This document shows, one piece after another, positions 54,933 through 64,000 of a stretch of 64,000 nucleotides of DNA (positions are counted from its first letter, which is position 1; every line of letters starts with the position of its first letter). Under the pieces are notes generated by a model, which saw only the letters and a list, made by a program, of their open reading frames with translations, did not search any database and was not told the origin of the DNA. The stretch is from Alphaproteobacteria bacterium (lineage in GTDB: Bacteria > Pseudomonadota > Alphaproteobacteria > Parvibaculales > Parvibaculaceae). The stretch spans positions 1 through 64,000 of the forward strand of contig JAJFGY010000136.1 in assembly GCA_021775935.1 (NCBI GenBank), given 5' to 3'. The translations under genes were made by a program, and so were the position numbers.

Positions 54933-55733
54933 ATGGCAGACATTCTGGAAAAAATTGGCTCCTATAAGCTGGAAGAAATTGCGGCAGCGAAATCCGCCTG
55001 TCCTTTGGCTGAGCTGGAAGTGCGAGCCAAATCGGCGTCTCCTGTTCGTGGCTTTGCTGATGCGTTGCATACGAGCGCCAAGGAAGGGCGATATGGGCTC
55101 ATCGCAGAGATCAAAAAAGCGAGCCCTTCAAAGGGTCTGATCCGAGCGGACTTTAATCCGCCTGAACTTGCCCTCGCTTATGAAAAAGGTGGAGCGACCT
55201 GTTTATCGGTTCTAACCGATGGCCCTTCCTTTCAAGGAGCGCCGGATTTTCTAACAAAGGCGCGTGCAGCTGTCTCGCTGCCTGCGCTGCGCAAAGATTT
55301 TCTCTACGACCCGTATCAGGTGGTCGAAGCCCGCGCGTGGGAAGCCGATTGCATTCTCATCATTATGGCGTCGGTCAGCGATGCCCAAGCCGCTGAGCTT
55401 GAACAGACCGCCTTTGACTGGGGCATGGATGCCTTGATTGAAGTACATAACGGCGATGAATTAGACCGGGCACTGAAACTCAAAAGTCCACTGATCGGGA
55501 TCAATAATCGTAATCTACGTACCTTTGACACAAGTCTGCAAACAACACTCGACCTTGCGCCGCGTGTTCCGGCGGATCGGATGATCGTTGGGGAAAGCGG
55601 ACTTGCAACCCCCGCTGATCTTGCACACCTCTCAGGCGCCGGCGTCAATACGTTCCTGATCGGAGAGAGCCTGATGCGGAAAGACGACGTGGCGCAAGCG
55701 ACGCGGGAACTGCTGGCGAAAGAAGATGCATGA
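54933..55733 (+). CDS. trpC: indole-3-glycerol phosphate synthase
   Basis: [58 protein letters not shown]. Confidence 0.98.
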   Translation: MADILEKIGSYKLEEIAAAKSACPLAELEVRAKSASPVRGFADALHTSAKEGRYGLIAEIKKASPSKGLIRADFNPPELALAYEKGGATCLSVLTDGPSFQGAPDFLTKARAAVSLPALRKDFLYDPYQVVEARAWEADCILIIMASVSDAQAAELEQTAFDWGMDALIEVHNGDELDRALKLKSPLIGINNRNLRTFDTSLQTTLDLAPRVPADRMIVGESGLATPADLAHLSGAGVNTFLIGESLMRKDDVAQATRELLAKEDA

Positions 55734-56242
55734 CCGTCAGCATCCGACCTGTTGAGCCTGACGAAATTCCTCTTCTTGGTGACATAGAAAAATCTGCTGT
55801 CGAATTGTTCCGTGACAATGGATTGGACGATGTGGCTGAGGGTGGTCACCTGCCCCCAGGTTTTGTTTTGTCATTCACACGGTATGGCACCATCCTGGTT
55901 GCTGATGTTGACCAGACTGTTGCAGGGTTTGCGCTTGTCGCATCTTATGATCAAACCGCCCACCTGTATGAAGTCTCGGTCGGTCGCACCTTTCAAGGCC
56001 AGGGTTTTGGTCGACAGCTAGTTGATGGCGCGTGTGCGTGGGCCCAAACAAACGGGTTTGGAGCCATAACATTATCGACCTTTGTTGAGATCCCCTGGAA
56101 TGCGCCTTTCTATGCAAGTATGGGGTTTCGTATTTTGACAGAACACGAATGGACACCTGCCTTTCACGTTCTACGGGGACGGGAGGAAGATGCTGGTCTG
56201 GATGTCGGTCGGCGCTGTTTTATGAAAAAGGATCTTTCATGA
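55730..56242 (+). CDS. GNAT family N-acetyltransferase
   Basis: [50 protein letters not shown] (acetyl-CoA loop), [13 protein letters not shown]. Confidence 0.92.
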   Translation: MTVSIRPVEPDEIPLLGDIEKSAVELFRDNGLDDVAEGGHLPPGFVLSFTRYGTILVADVDQTVAGFALVASYDQTAHLYEVSVGRTFQGQGFGRQLVDGACAWAQTNGFGAITLSTFVEIPWNAPFYASMGFRILTEHEWTPAFHVLRGREEDAGLDVGRRCFMKKDLS

Positions 56243-56721
56243 GCGAGAACAAGCTCTCCCACATTGACGCCGACGGGCGCATGGCCATGGTCGATGTCAC
56301 GGACAAACAAGTGACTGACCGTGTTGCGACAGCGCGCGGTCAGATCTCCATGGAGCCGGCGACGCTCAACCTCATCCTGGAAAATCGCATCGCAAAAGGA
56401 AATGTGATCGAGGCTGCGCGATTGGCCGGGATTATGGCCGCAAAACGCACGCACGAGTTGATCCCTCTCTGCCACCCTCTTCTCATCGGCAAGGTCGACA
56501 TCGATATTGACGCCCATGAAGACACAAATGTTCTTACCGTCGAAGCCACGGTTCGTGTCTCAGGCAAAACCGGTGTTGAGATGGAGGCACTCACGGCTGT
56601 CAGCGTTGCCTGCCTTACAATTTATGACATGGCCAAAGCGGTTGACCGGGGCATGACGATTGGCGATATCCGCCTTACGTATAAGTCTGGCGGCAAATCA
56701 GGAACCTATACCGGATCATGA
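56239..56721 (+). CDS. moaC: cyclic pyranopterin monophosphate synthase MoaC
   Basis: [65 protein letters not shown]. Confidence 0.98.
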   Translation: MSENKLSHIDADGRMAMVDVTDKQVTDRVATARGQISMEPATLNLILENRIAKGNVIEAARLAGIMAAKRTHELIPLCHPLLIGKVDIDIDAHEDTNVLTVEATVRVSGKTGVEMEALTAVSVACLTIYDMAKAVDRGMTIGDIRLTYKSGGKSGTYTGS

Positions 56722-57947
56722 GCGCGGCTTCACTCCTTCCTGTTGACGACGCCATTGCCCGAATTGGCGCTGCCATTGCACTCCTGCCAACCGAGCGCAT
56801 CCCGGTGGGCGACGCTGGAGGTCGGGTCCTTGCTAGCGAGCTGACGGCGCGCAGAACACACCCGCCGTTTGATGGGTCTGCGATGGATGGATATGCCGTA
56901 CGTCTTGAGGATGTGAGTAGAGTTCCAGCCTCGCTAACTGTCGTCGGAGAAAGTGCGGCGGGTGGGTCTTTCGACCAAGTGGTTGGGCAGCGTGAGGCGG
57001 TTCGCATTTTCACCGGCGCTCCCCTGCCCTCTGGCGCCGACACAATTGTCATTCAGGAAGATACGATACGTGACGGGGACACGGTCCTTGTAAATGAAGC
57101 CCCGAAACCTCATCAGCATATTCGCCGCGCGGGAATTGATTTTCGTGAAGGCGACACTTTCTTTCACGCAGGCAGGCGCATGTCGGCAAGTGATATTGCT
57201 CTAGCGGCTGCGATGAATATTCCTGAGCTCGCTGTCTTCAAGAAGCCGCGCATCGCCTTTTTTGCAACCGGCGATGAACTTGTTCTTCCTGGTGAAATGC
57301 CTGGCCCCAATCAGATTGTCAGTTCAAACAGCGCCGGGTTGGCCGCGCTCATTCGCGAGGTTGGCGGTGAACCGGTGGACTTGGGTATCGCCCGGGACAA
57401 TGAAGCCAGCATCAAAGACTGTGCTGAGAAGGCGCAGGACGCAGACATTCTCGTCACCCTGGGCGGCGCCTCTGTCGGCGATCACGATCTGGTTCAGCCG
57501 GTTTTGACCTCCATGGGTCTTTCCGTCGATTTTTGGCGTATTGCCATGCGCCCGGGCAAACCTCTTATGTTTGGCGATCTGAATGGTGTCCCCTTCCTTG
57601 GCCTGCCAGGCAACCCGGTTTCGGCGTTGGTGTGCGGGCACCTCTTTTTGCGCACGGCGATCGACGCCAGACAAGGAATAACCGCAACCCATCCGCCGCT
57701 CATTCCCGTAACGCTTGGTGTGGATCTCAAGGCGAATGACAAACGCCAGGACTATCTGCGGGCAACTCTGCAGGCAGTTGACGGAGCCTGGGTTGCCACT
57801 CCACTCAACCGGCAAGACAGTTCCATGCTCAGCGCTCTTTCGCGCAGTCATTGTCTTTTGGTCCGTCCGCCTCACGCCCCCGCGGCAAAAACCGGTGACA
57901 TCTGCCAATCCGTCCTGCTACGGGCTCCAGACTTATCCACAGTTTAG
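56718..57947 (+). CDS. moeA: molybdopterin molybdotransferase MoeA (Glp)
   Basis: [70 protein letters not shown]. Confidence 0.97.
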   Translation: MSAASLLPVDDAIARIGAAIALLPTERIPVGDAGGRVLASELTARRTHPPFDGSAMDGYAVRLEDVSRVPASLTVVGESAAGGSFDQVVGQREAVRIFTGAPLPSGADTIVIQEDTIRDGDTVLVNEAPKPHQHIRRAGIDFREGDTFFHAGRRMSASDIALAAAMNIPELAVFKKPRIAFFATGDELVLPGEMPGPNQIVSSNSAGLAALIREVGGEPVDLGIARDNEASIKDCAEKAQDADILVTLGGASVGDHDLVQPVLTSMGLSVDFWRIAMRPGKPLMFGDLNGVPFLGLPGNPVSALVCGHLFLRTAIDARQGITATHPPLIPVTLGVDLKANDKRQDYLRATLQAVDGAWVATPLNRQDSSMLSALSRSHCLLVRPPHAPAAKTGDICQSVLLRAPDLSTV

Positions 57948-57963
57948 GGTTGACGCTCAGGGA

Positions 57964-57978
57964 GAACCAAACTAGAAC
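57964..57978. promoter_or_regulatory. LexA operator (alphaproteobacterial SOS box)
   Basis: Exact GAAC-caaacta-GAAC (GAAC-N7-GAAC) 139 bp upstream of the lexA start. Confidence 0.85.
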
Positions 57979-58116
57979 AGAATCAGATGTTTTTGATTTG
58001 TTCTCGAGGTTTGGTACCTAACTGCCGGTTTTGTATCGCTCGATATCTAGAATTACGGTGTTTCAACCGTGCCCGCACAGGCTCACTGAAACACTCGATA
58101 TACTGGAGGCTGCTTG

Positions 58117-58815
58117 ATGCTGACGCGCAAACAACATGAACTGCTGATGTTCATCAACGAACGGATTAAAGAGACTGGTGTCTCCCCTTCATTCGATGAA
58201 ATGAAAGATGCGCTGGACCTTCGGTCTAAATCAGGCATTCATCGGCTAATCACAGCTCTGGAGGAGCGCGGCTTTTTGCGCCGCTTGCCGCATCGGGCGC
58301 GGGCTCTGGAAATCCTGAAACTACCAGAATCAGCCTCGCCAAGCTTTGGGCGAAACAGCGGCTTTTCTCCCTCGGTCATTGAAGGCAGCCTTGGCAAAAC
58401 ACAAATGCCATCGACGCTTCCAGCCAATGAAGATGCGATGCCGATTTCCGTCATGGGCCGCATCGCCGCTGGTACCCCAATCGAAGCCCTCCAGGAAGAA
58501 AGCCATCAGGTATCTGTTCCGGTCGATATGCTTGCGCGGGGCGAGCACTATGCGCTGGAGGTTAAAGGCGACTCGATGATTGATGCGGGTGTCCTAGATG
58601 GCGACACGGTTGTTATCGAAAGATGTGACACCGCCAACAATGGGGAGATTGTCGTGGCTTTGGTCGATGATCAGGAAGCCACCTTGAAACGTCTCCGTCG
58701 CAAAGGAAATTCTGTTGCTCTTGAAGCTGCAAACCCTGCTTATGAAACGCGGATATTTGGCCCTGACAGAGTAAAAGTGCAAGGGCGTCTTGTCGGCTTG
58801 CTGCGGCGCTACTGA
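58117..58815 (+). CDS. lexA: transcriptional repressor LexA
   Basis: [68 protein letters not shown] (cleavage site), [15 protein letters not shown]. Confidence 0.98.
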   Translation: MLTRKQHELLMFINERIKETGVSPSFDEMKDALDLRSKSGIHRLITALEERGFLRRLPHRARALEILKLPESASPSFGRNSGFSPSVIEGSLGKTQMPSTLPANEDAMPISVMGRIAAGTPIEALQEESHQVSVPVDMLARGEHYALEVKGDSMIDAGVLDGDTVVIERCDTANNGEIVVALVDDQEATLKRLRRKGNSVALEAANPAYETRIFGPDRVKVQGRLVGLLRRY

Positions 58816-60971
58816 AGGTCGCTTCCCGTCCAAGGTCGCACCCCTCGCCAGTCACGCACAGTTTCCACCCGTTCAATGTCACCATTCTCGTTGAGGTAGA
58901 TTGCGTGTGCGCCCTCTCGCGCGACATCAAAACGATCAATGATCAAAGTTGCATTGCAGCTGCGTCGTGCCCTGCTTCTTACGGGAACTGACGCGATGAT
59001 AATGTCAGCCTCCTGGCAGTCATCATTCAGCGCTGCCGACGATCTCGACACGGCGACAACTGGCCCTGCCGCTGTCACACAGCCAAGCTCGTCGCACGGG
59101 AGGTTCCTGCCTGCCGGGCTGCTTTCAGCTGGCTCACCATTGCGCCGCAACCAACTTTCCCGAGCGTATCTGGGTGCTCGACCAGACCAAAGATAGAGTC
59201 CGTCCGCCTCCTTTACCGCCATGAGTTTCGCTTCACCGTCCACCAGAATGTCTGGTGCATCGGACAAAGTGGCAACCAACAACCCGAGTGCGAGTGGTAA
59301 ACATCCCAATCGTCTGAGCTTTGTCTGCCAGAGCGCAAGCCATAGCCCGCCGATCGAAATCAATGCCAGTGCTGTCGTGGAAAATGAGCCGATATGCACG
59401 ATGGCGCCACCCCAATGGCTGACCTCATTTGCAACCCATATGACCCCCTTAAGCCCCAGCTCCATCACCCAAAGTGCCGGGCCCTCCAACCCAAACGGCA
59501 TTAGAAGATAGGCGATGAGTGCAGATGGCATGATCAGCATGCCAACCAGCGGCATGGCGGCGAGGTTCCCCACGATGCCGTATGCCGCCATGCGGTTGAA
59601 ATGAAACGCTGCAAATGGTGCCGTCGCAGCACCCGCGACAAGGCTGGTGATGCAAAGCGTCACGATGTAGATCACAGCAAGACGCACGACACCTGAAAGG
59701 CCAGTCGCGTTTTCGCGAAGGCGCAGAAGCTGAAGTTCTCGGTTTTGATAGACTGCGACCAAAGCAGTAACCGCGGCAAAAGACATCTGGAAACCAGGTT
59801 CGAGGAGGCTCTCGGGTCTCAACAGCAGAACAAATATTGCAGCAAGCGCTACATTACGAAGCGAGAAAGCCGGTCGATCAATCAACACCGCTAAAAACAT
59901 AAGTGCTGCCATAATGAAGGCGCGTTGGGTGGCGACGGACGCACCAGACAGAAACAGATAGGCCAACGCCCCCAATAAGGCGGCCATCGCTGCCCATTTC
60001 TTGATCGGATATCGCAAAGCCAGTTGAGGAAAGAGCGCCAGAAATGTTCTGACCAGCCAAAACAGGGTTCCGGCAAATAACGCCATATGTAGACCCGATA
60101 TTGCGAGAATATGTGCGAGACCCGCATCCCGCAGGTCTTGTTCCACATCATCGTCAATCGCGTGTCTTAAGCCGGTCATGAGGGCTGCAGCAACGGGCCC
60201 TTCTTCTGCATCCATTCCATCCATTACGTGCCGTGCCACCCGCTCTCTGAGAGCGGCAACAGCAACGCGCCACCCACCCATCTGCTGAGCAGCCGTCACA
60301 TTGGGTGTAGAGACGGTGACGCCAGTCCCACCCAGCCCTCGAAACCAGGCTTGTCGGGCAAAATCAAATGCGCCTGGCGCGACAGGTTCAGCCGGCGGCC
60401 ACAACATGGCCCGAGTTTCAATTCGGTCACCTGGCCATATGGGATCATGTGCTTGTCGAACACGCAGTCGCACAACCCCCGGCAGCTCGTTCTCGGCCAG
60501 CCCACCGATGGAGCTGGGGGCTAACAGTAGCGTCGTACCGCCTTCTTGGTTGCGACTTGCCTCTACAACCCGTCCTGCCAAGGACGCAGCCCTTAACTCG
60601 TTCTGCAAGACCGGCGCGGCGACATTCATCGTGCGCACCTGAGCAGCGACAAACCCGAGTGCAGCACAAAATACAGTCGCTGCCAAAATTGCCAGCCACC
60701 CTTGATGGCGCACCAGATAGACTCCCAGCGCGCTACCTCCAAAGCTGACAAGGGACCAGCCGAGATAGGGTTCGGTTGGTAGGGAGAAATAGAGAGCGAT
60801 TCCCGCAGCTATCCCAGCAGGCACCCAAAGTCCCAGATTGACCTGTTCGCGGACACATAACGTTCGCCAAAGCCCCACAAGGTGCTTCAGGATGTTGAGA
60901 AATCGCTCTTTCGCGTCTCCCCAGGACCAACTTGGAGGGCGTCGAGGCTGGTTTTTTTGAAAAACTACCAT
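58809..60971 (-). CDS. ComEC/Rec2 family DNA-uptake channel protein
   Basis: [60 protein letters not shown], many TM segments. Confidence 0.94.
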   Translation of the reverse strand: MVVFQKNQPRRPPSWSWGDAKERFLNILKHLVGLWRTLCVREQVNLGLWVPAGIAAGIALYFSLPTEPYLGWSLVSFGGSALGVYLVRHQGWLAILAATVFCAALGFVAAQVRTMNVAAPVLQNELRAASLAGRVVEASRNQEGGTTLLLAPSSIGGLAENELPGVVRLRVRQAHDPIWPGDRIETRAMLWPPAEPVAPGAFDFARQAWFRGLGGTGVTVSTPNVTAAQQMGGWRVAVAALRERVARHVMDGMDAEEGPVAAALMTGLRHAIDDDVEQDLRDAGLAHILAISGLHMALFAGTLFWLVRTFLALFPQLALRYPIKKWAAMAALLGALAYLFLSGASVATQRAFIMAALMFLAVLIDRPAFSLRNVALAAIFVLLLRPESLLEPGFQMSFAAVTALVAVYQNRELQLLRLRENATGLSGVVRLAVIYIVTLCITSLVAGAATAPFAAFHFNRMAAYGIVGNLAAMPLVGMLIMPSALIAYLLMPFGLEGPALWVMELGLKGVIWVANEVSHWGGAIVHIGSFSTTALALISIGGLWLALWQTKLRRLGCLPLALGLLVATLSDAPDILVDGEAKLMAVKEADGLYLWSGRAPRYARESWLRRNGEPAESSPAGRNLPCDELGCVTAAGPVVAVSRSSAALNDDCQEADIIIASVPVRSRARRSCNATLIIDRFDVAREGAHAIYLNENGDIERVETVRDWRGVRPWTGSDLQ

Positions 60972-61222
60972 TTTCCCATTGAGTATGACGCAAAAGTCGC
61001 AGGGTTGCGCGCAAAAGTGATGCTCAACAGGCCTTTGGTCACGGGCGCCAATGTGCTAAAGAACCCCAGCCGTAGGGTCTTATTTCCCTCGCGGTCACTT
61101 AGCCTGTGGGATGCCTGCCAAGGTCACCCTTCCAGCGGTCTTCCGACCCGGCTTGCCCATATTGTGAATACCCGTCCACCGCGAGACAGTCCTCGCGATG
61201 TTACTGGAGCTTGATCGAACCT

Positions 61223-62635
61223 TTGAGTGCTTCTGAGACAGTTGTAACGCGCTTCGCGCCTTCTCCCACCGGGTTCCTCCACATTGGAGGGGCACGAACA
61301 GCGCTGTTCAACTGGCTCTATGCGCGCCACAACGGTGGCAAGTTTCTGATGCGGATCGAAGACACGGATCGGGAACGTTCCACGGACGAGGCAATTGACG
61401 CCATTTTTGCGGGCCTGCGGTGGCTTGGTCTCGAGTGGGATGGCGAGCCTGTCTATCAGTTTGCCCAACAGGCGCGCCACGTAGAAATCGTTGAGCAGCT
61501 GCTAGCTGCCGGCCAAGCCTATCGTTGTTACTGCTCTCCCGACGAACTGACTGCAATGCGCGAGAAGGCCCGAGCTGAGGGACGCCCGATGCGCTATGAC
61601 GGCACATGGCGGGAGCGGGGTGCTTCAGACGCTCCGGACGGAATTCCGCCCGTTATCCGTTTCAAAGCCCCGCAAGATGGCCGGACGGTCGTGGTCGATC
61701 AGGTAATGGGTGATGTCAAATTTGACAATGATCAATTGGATGACCTGATCTTGCTGCGGTCTGATGGCACACCAACATACATGCTCTCAGTTGTGGTGGA
61801 CGATCACGACATGGGCGTTACCCATATTATTCGCGGCGACGACCACCTCACGAATGCGGCCCGGCAGGCGCAGATTTACTCTGCTCTTGGCTGGACACCC
61901 CCTGTGTTTTCCCACGTCCCTCTGATCCATGGTTCAGATGGTGCGAAGCTCTCCAAACGTCACGGTGCTTTAGGGGCTGAGGCCTATCGCGATATGGGTT
62001 ATCTACCTGAAGCGATGCGCAACTATCTTGTGCGTCTCGGCTGGAGCCATGGGGACGACGAGATATTCTCCACAGATCAGGCAATTGAATGGTTCAACCT
62101 GGACAGTATTGGCAAGTCTCCTGCTCGGTTCGATTTTGCGAAACTGGAGAACCTCAATGCACACTATATTCGCCTTGCCGATGATGATCGCCTGACTGAG
62201 TTGACGCTTACGGTTATGAAAACCCTCGAAGGATGGCCCACGGAAAATGGGACATTTCAAACACGTCTGAGAGCGGCCATGCCAGGCCTCAAAGAGCGCG
62301 CGAAAACACTTGTCGAGCTTGCCGAGGGCGCTGACTATCTGCGTGTCTCCCGGCCCATTGAACTCAGCGGTAAAGCGAAGAAAGCCTTGAGTGACGATGC
62401 CCGAGTGGTTCTTGGTCGACTTGCCGATGTGCTCCCGCAGGAGGCAGGCTGGACAACTGATGGGTTGGAAACTGCCGTCACAACATTTTTGGAATCTGAA
62501 GATCTGAAGCTTGGCAAAGTGGCACAGCCGCTCCGAGCCGCGCTCACGGGTGGAAGTGTATCGCCGGGTATCTACGACGTGCTCGCGTCCCTTGGCCGCA
62601 ATGAAGCCATTGAGAGGATCAGAGATCAAGTTTAA
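61223..62635 (+). CDS. gltX: glutamate-tRNA ligase
   Basis: [39 protein letters not shown] (KMSKS-type); TTG start at 61223 proposed. Confidence 0.96.
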   Translation: MSASETVVTRFAPSPTGFLHIGGARTALFNWLYARHNGGKFLMRIEDTDRERSTDEAIDAIFAGLRWLGLEWDGEPVYQFAQQARHVEIVEQLLAAGQAYRCYCSPDELTAMREKARAEGRPMRYDGTWRERGASDAPDGIPPVIRFKAPQDGRTVVVDQVMGDVKFDNDQLDDLILLRSDGTPTYMLSVVVDDHDMGVTHIIRGDDHLTNAARQAQIYSALGWTPPVFSHVPLIHGSDGAKLSKRHGALGAEAYRDMGYLPEAMRNYLVRLGWSHGDDEIFSTDQAIEWFNLDSIGKSPARFDFAKLENLNAHYIRLADDDRLTELTLTVMKTLEGWPTENGTFQTRLRAAMPGLKERAKTLVELAEGADYLRVSRPIELSGKAKKALSDDARVVLGRLADVLPQEAGWTTDGLETAVTTFLESEDLKLGKVAQPLRAALTGGSVSPGIYDVLASLGRNEAIERIRDQV

Positions 62636-62756
62636 ATCCGGACGAACCGACGGTGTCGGTTTCGTATCGGATGTCTATAATGCCGCAACCATTCGAGCCT
62701 TACGGATAAGGGAATTTTCCGGGGCGCGGAGATAAGTGAAGGAACAGGTCTACGCC

Positions 62757-64000
62757 ATGACAAAAGATAGAAGCGCACGACAAACAAACGAAACCGCCAA
62801 ACTTGAAGTCGGTGGCGAAACCTATGACTTGCCCATCTTTCAAGGTGTTGTGGGTCCTCGCACCATTGATGTGAGCAAACTTTATGGCCAGTCGGGCTAT
62901 TTCACATTTGACCCAGGGTTCACGTCAACCGCGAGCTGCGACAGCGACATCACCTATATCGACGGCGACAAAGGCGAATTGCTTTATCGCGGCTATCCAA
63001 TCGAAGGCTTGGCCGCAAACGGGAACTTTCTCGAAACCGCCTATTTGCTTCTGAACGGCGAACTGCCAACTGCGACCGAGTTTTCGGAGTTCGACAAAGC
63101 CATCACAAATCACACAATGGTGCATGAGCAGATGCAGGGATTTGTGCGTGGCTTCCGCCGGGACGCACATCCCATGGCGATCATGGTCGGCATGGTCGGC
63201 GCTCTTTCCGCGTTCTACCATGACTCGACGGACATTAATGATCCGCATCAACGCATGATCGCAAGCCGTCGTATGATTGCGAAGATCCCAACGATTGCCG
63301 CGATGGCGTACAAATACTCGATTGGCCAGCCTGTCGTGTATCCACGCAATGATTTGGGCTACGCCGAAAATTTCATGCATATGTGTTTCGCGGTTCCTGC
63401 TGAGGAATATCAGGTCAATCCTGTTATCGCACGCGCCATGGACAAGATCTTCATTCTGCATGCTGACCATGAGCAAAATGCATCAACATCAACTGTCCGT
63501 CTTGCAGGCTCCTCAGGGGCGAACCCCTTCGCCTGTATCGCAGCCGGTATTGCCTGCCTCTGGGGCCCTGCCCACGGCGGTGCCAATGAGGCGGCGCTCA
63601 ACATGCTGGAAGAAATCGGCTCAGTTGACCGGATCCCAGAATTCGTTGCTAAAGCAAAAGATAAGGATGACCCCTTCCGCCTGATGGGCTTTGGACACCG
63701 GGTCTATAAAAACTATGACCCGCGTGCGACTGTCATGCAGCAAGCCTGTCATGAAGTGCTCAAAGAGCTGGGCATCAAGGACGATCCCCTGCTGGATGTT
63801 GCTATGGAACTCGAAAAAATTGCCTTGAGTGATGAGTATTTCATCGAGAAGAAGCTCTATCCAAACATCGACTTCTATTCAGGCATCACGCTGAAGGCTC
63901 TCGGCTTCCCAACGACCATGTTCACTGTCCTGTTTGCTCTTGCTCGCACGACGGGCTGGGTCGCTCAGTGGAATGAGATGGTTCAGGATCCAGAGCAACG
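62757..64000 (+). CDS. gltA: citrate synthase (3' end beyond window)
   Basis: Manual translation from ATG 62757: [39 protein letters not shown]...[45 protein letters not shown]...[15 protein letters not shown]; no stop before 64000, so absent from the ORF track. Confidence 0.97.
   Translation, partial: MTKDRSARQTNETAKLEVGGETYDLPIFQGVVGPRTIDVSKLYGQSGYFTFDPGFTSTASCDSDITYIDGDKGELLYRGYPIEGLAANGNFLETAYLLLNGELPTATEFSEFDKAITNHTMVHEQMQGFVRGFRRDAHPMAIMVGMVGALSAFYHDSTDINDPHQRMIASRRMIAKIPTIAAMAYKYSIGQPVVYPRNDLGYAENFMHMCFAVPAEEYQVNPVIARAMDKIFILHADHEQNASTSTVRLAGSSGANPFACIAAGIACLWGPAHGGANEAALNMLEEIGSVDRIPEFVAKAKDKDDPFRLMGFGHRVYKNYDPRATVMQQACHEVLKELGIKDDPLLDVAMELEKIALSDEYFIEKKLYPNIDFYSGITLKALGFPTTMFTVLFALARTTGWVAQWNEMVQDPEQ

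Noticed and set aside
58809-60971. Complete natural-competence system
   Set aside because: Only ComEC is present; it is routinely located between lexA and gltX in alphaproteobacteria and no other com or pil genes are in the window.
61106-61222. 39-residue N-terminal extension of GltX
   Set aside because: GltX normally begins a few residues before [14 protein letters not shown] at 61223 is preferred.
62003-62629. 208-aa minus-strand ORF inside gltX
   Set aside because: Antisense shadow frame of gltX.

Overview
The window is dominated by conserved alphaproteobacterial housekeeping genes. It contains one long, mostly minus-strand chain: tpiA-secG-pyrG // eno // ftsB-pdhA-pdhB-pdhC-lpdA // lipA-ratA, then pncC-pgpA-ispDF on the opposite strand, then dusB-ntrB-ntrC-ntrY-ntrX-trkA-trkH-dat-hfq-hflX-cysQ and mazG. 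A second block is ppiD-trpE-trpG-trpD-trpC-moaC-moeA-lexA-comEC-gltX-gltA. Less conserved modules interrupt this core at the // marks and inside the trp block: a TerC/sulfatase pair, a GST/TrhO/tandem-PAS/ArfB/flavoprotein block, a DUF1302 outer-membrane protein with a DoxX-like protein, a queC-queE-queD-queF cassette, a DivJ/PleC-like orphan kinase, a divergent polysaccharide deacetylase splitting trpE from trpG, and a GNAT acetyltransferase between trpC and moaC. I recognised no rRNA, tRNA, CRISPR array, transposase, prophage or toxin-antitoxin/defence locus. I found no convincing new multi-gene system. The best leads are the tandem PAS_5-like paralogs, the TerC-sulfatase pair, the histone-H1-like tail on PdhA, an exact GAAC-N7-GAAC LexA box at lexA, and the inserted modules. 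All product names come from reading the translated ORFs; no database search was run. Several starts were moved inward from the ORF track where an internal ATG/GTG/TTG fits the family better.
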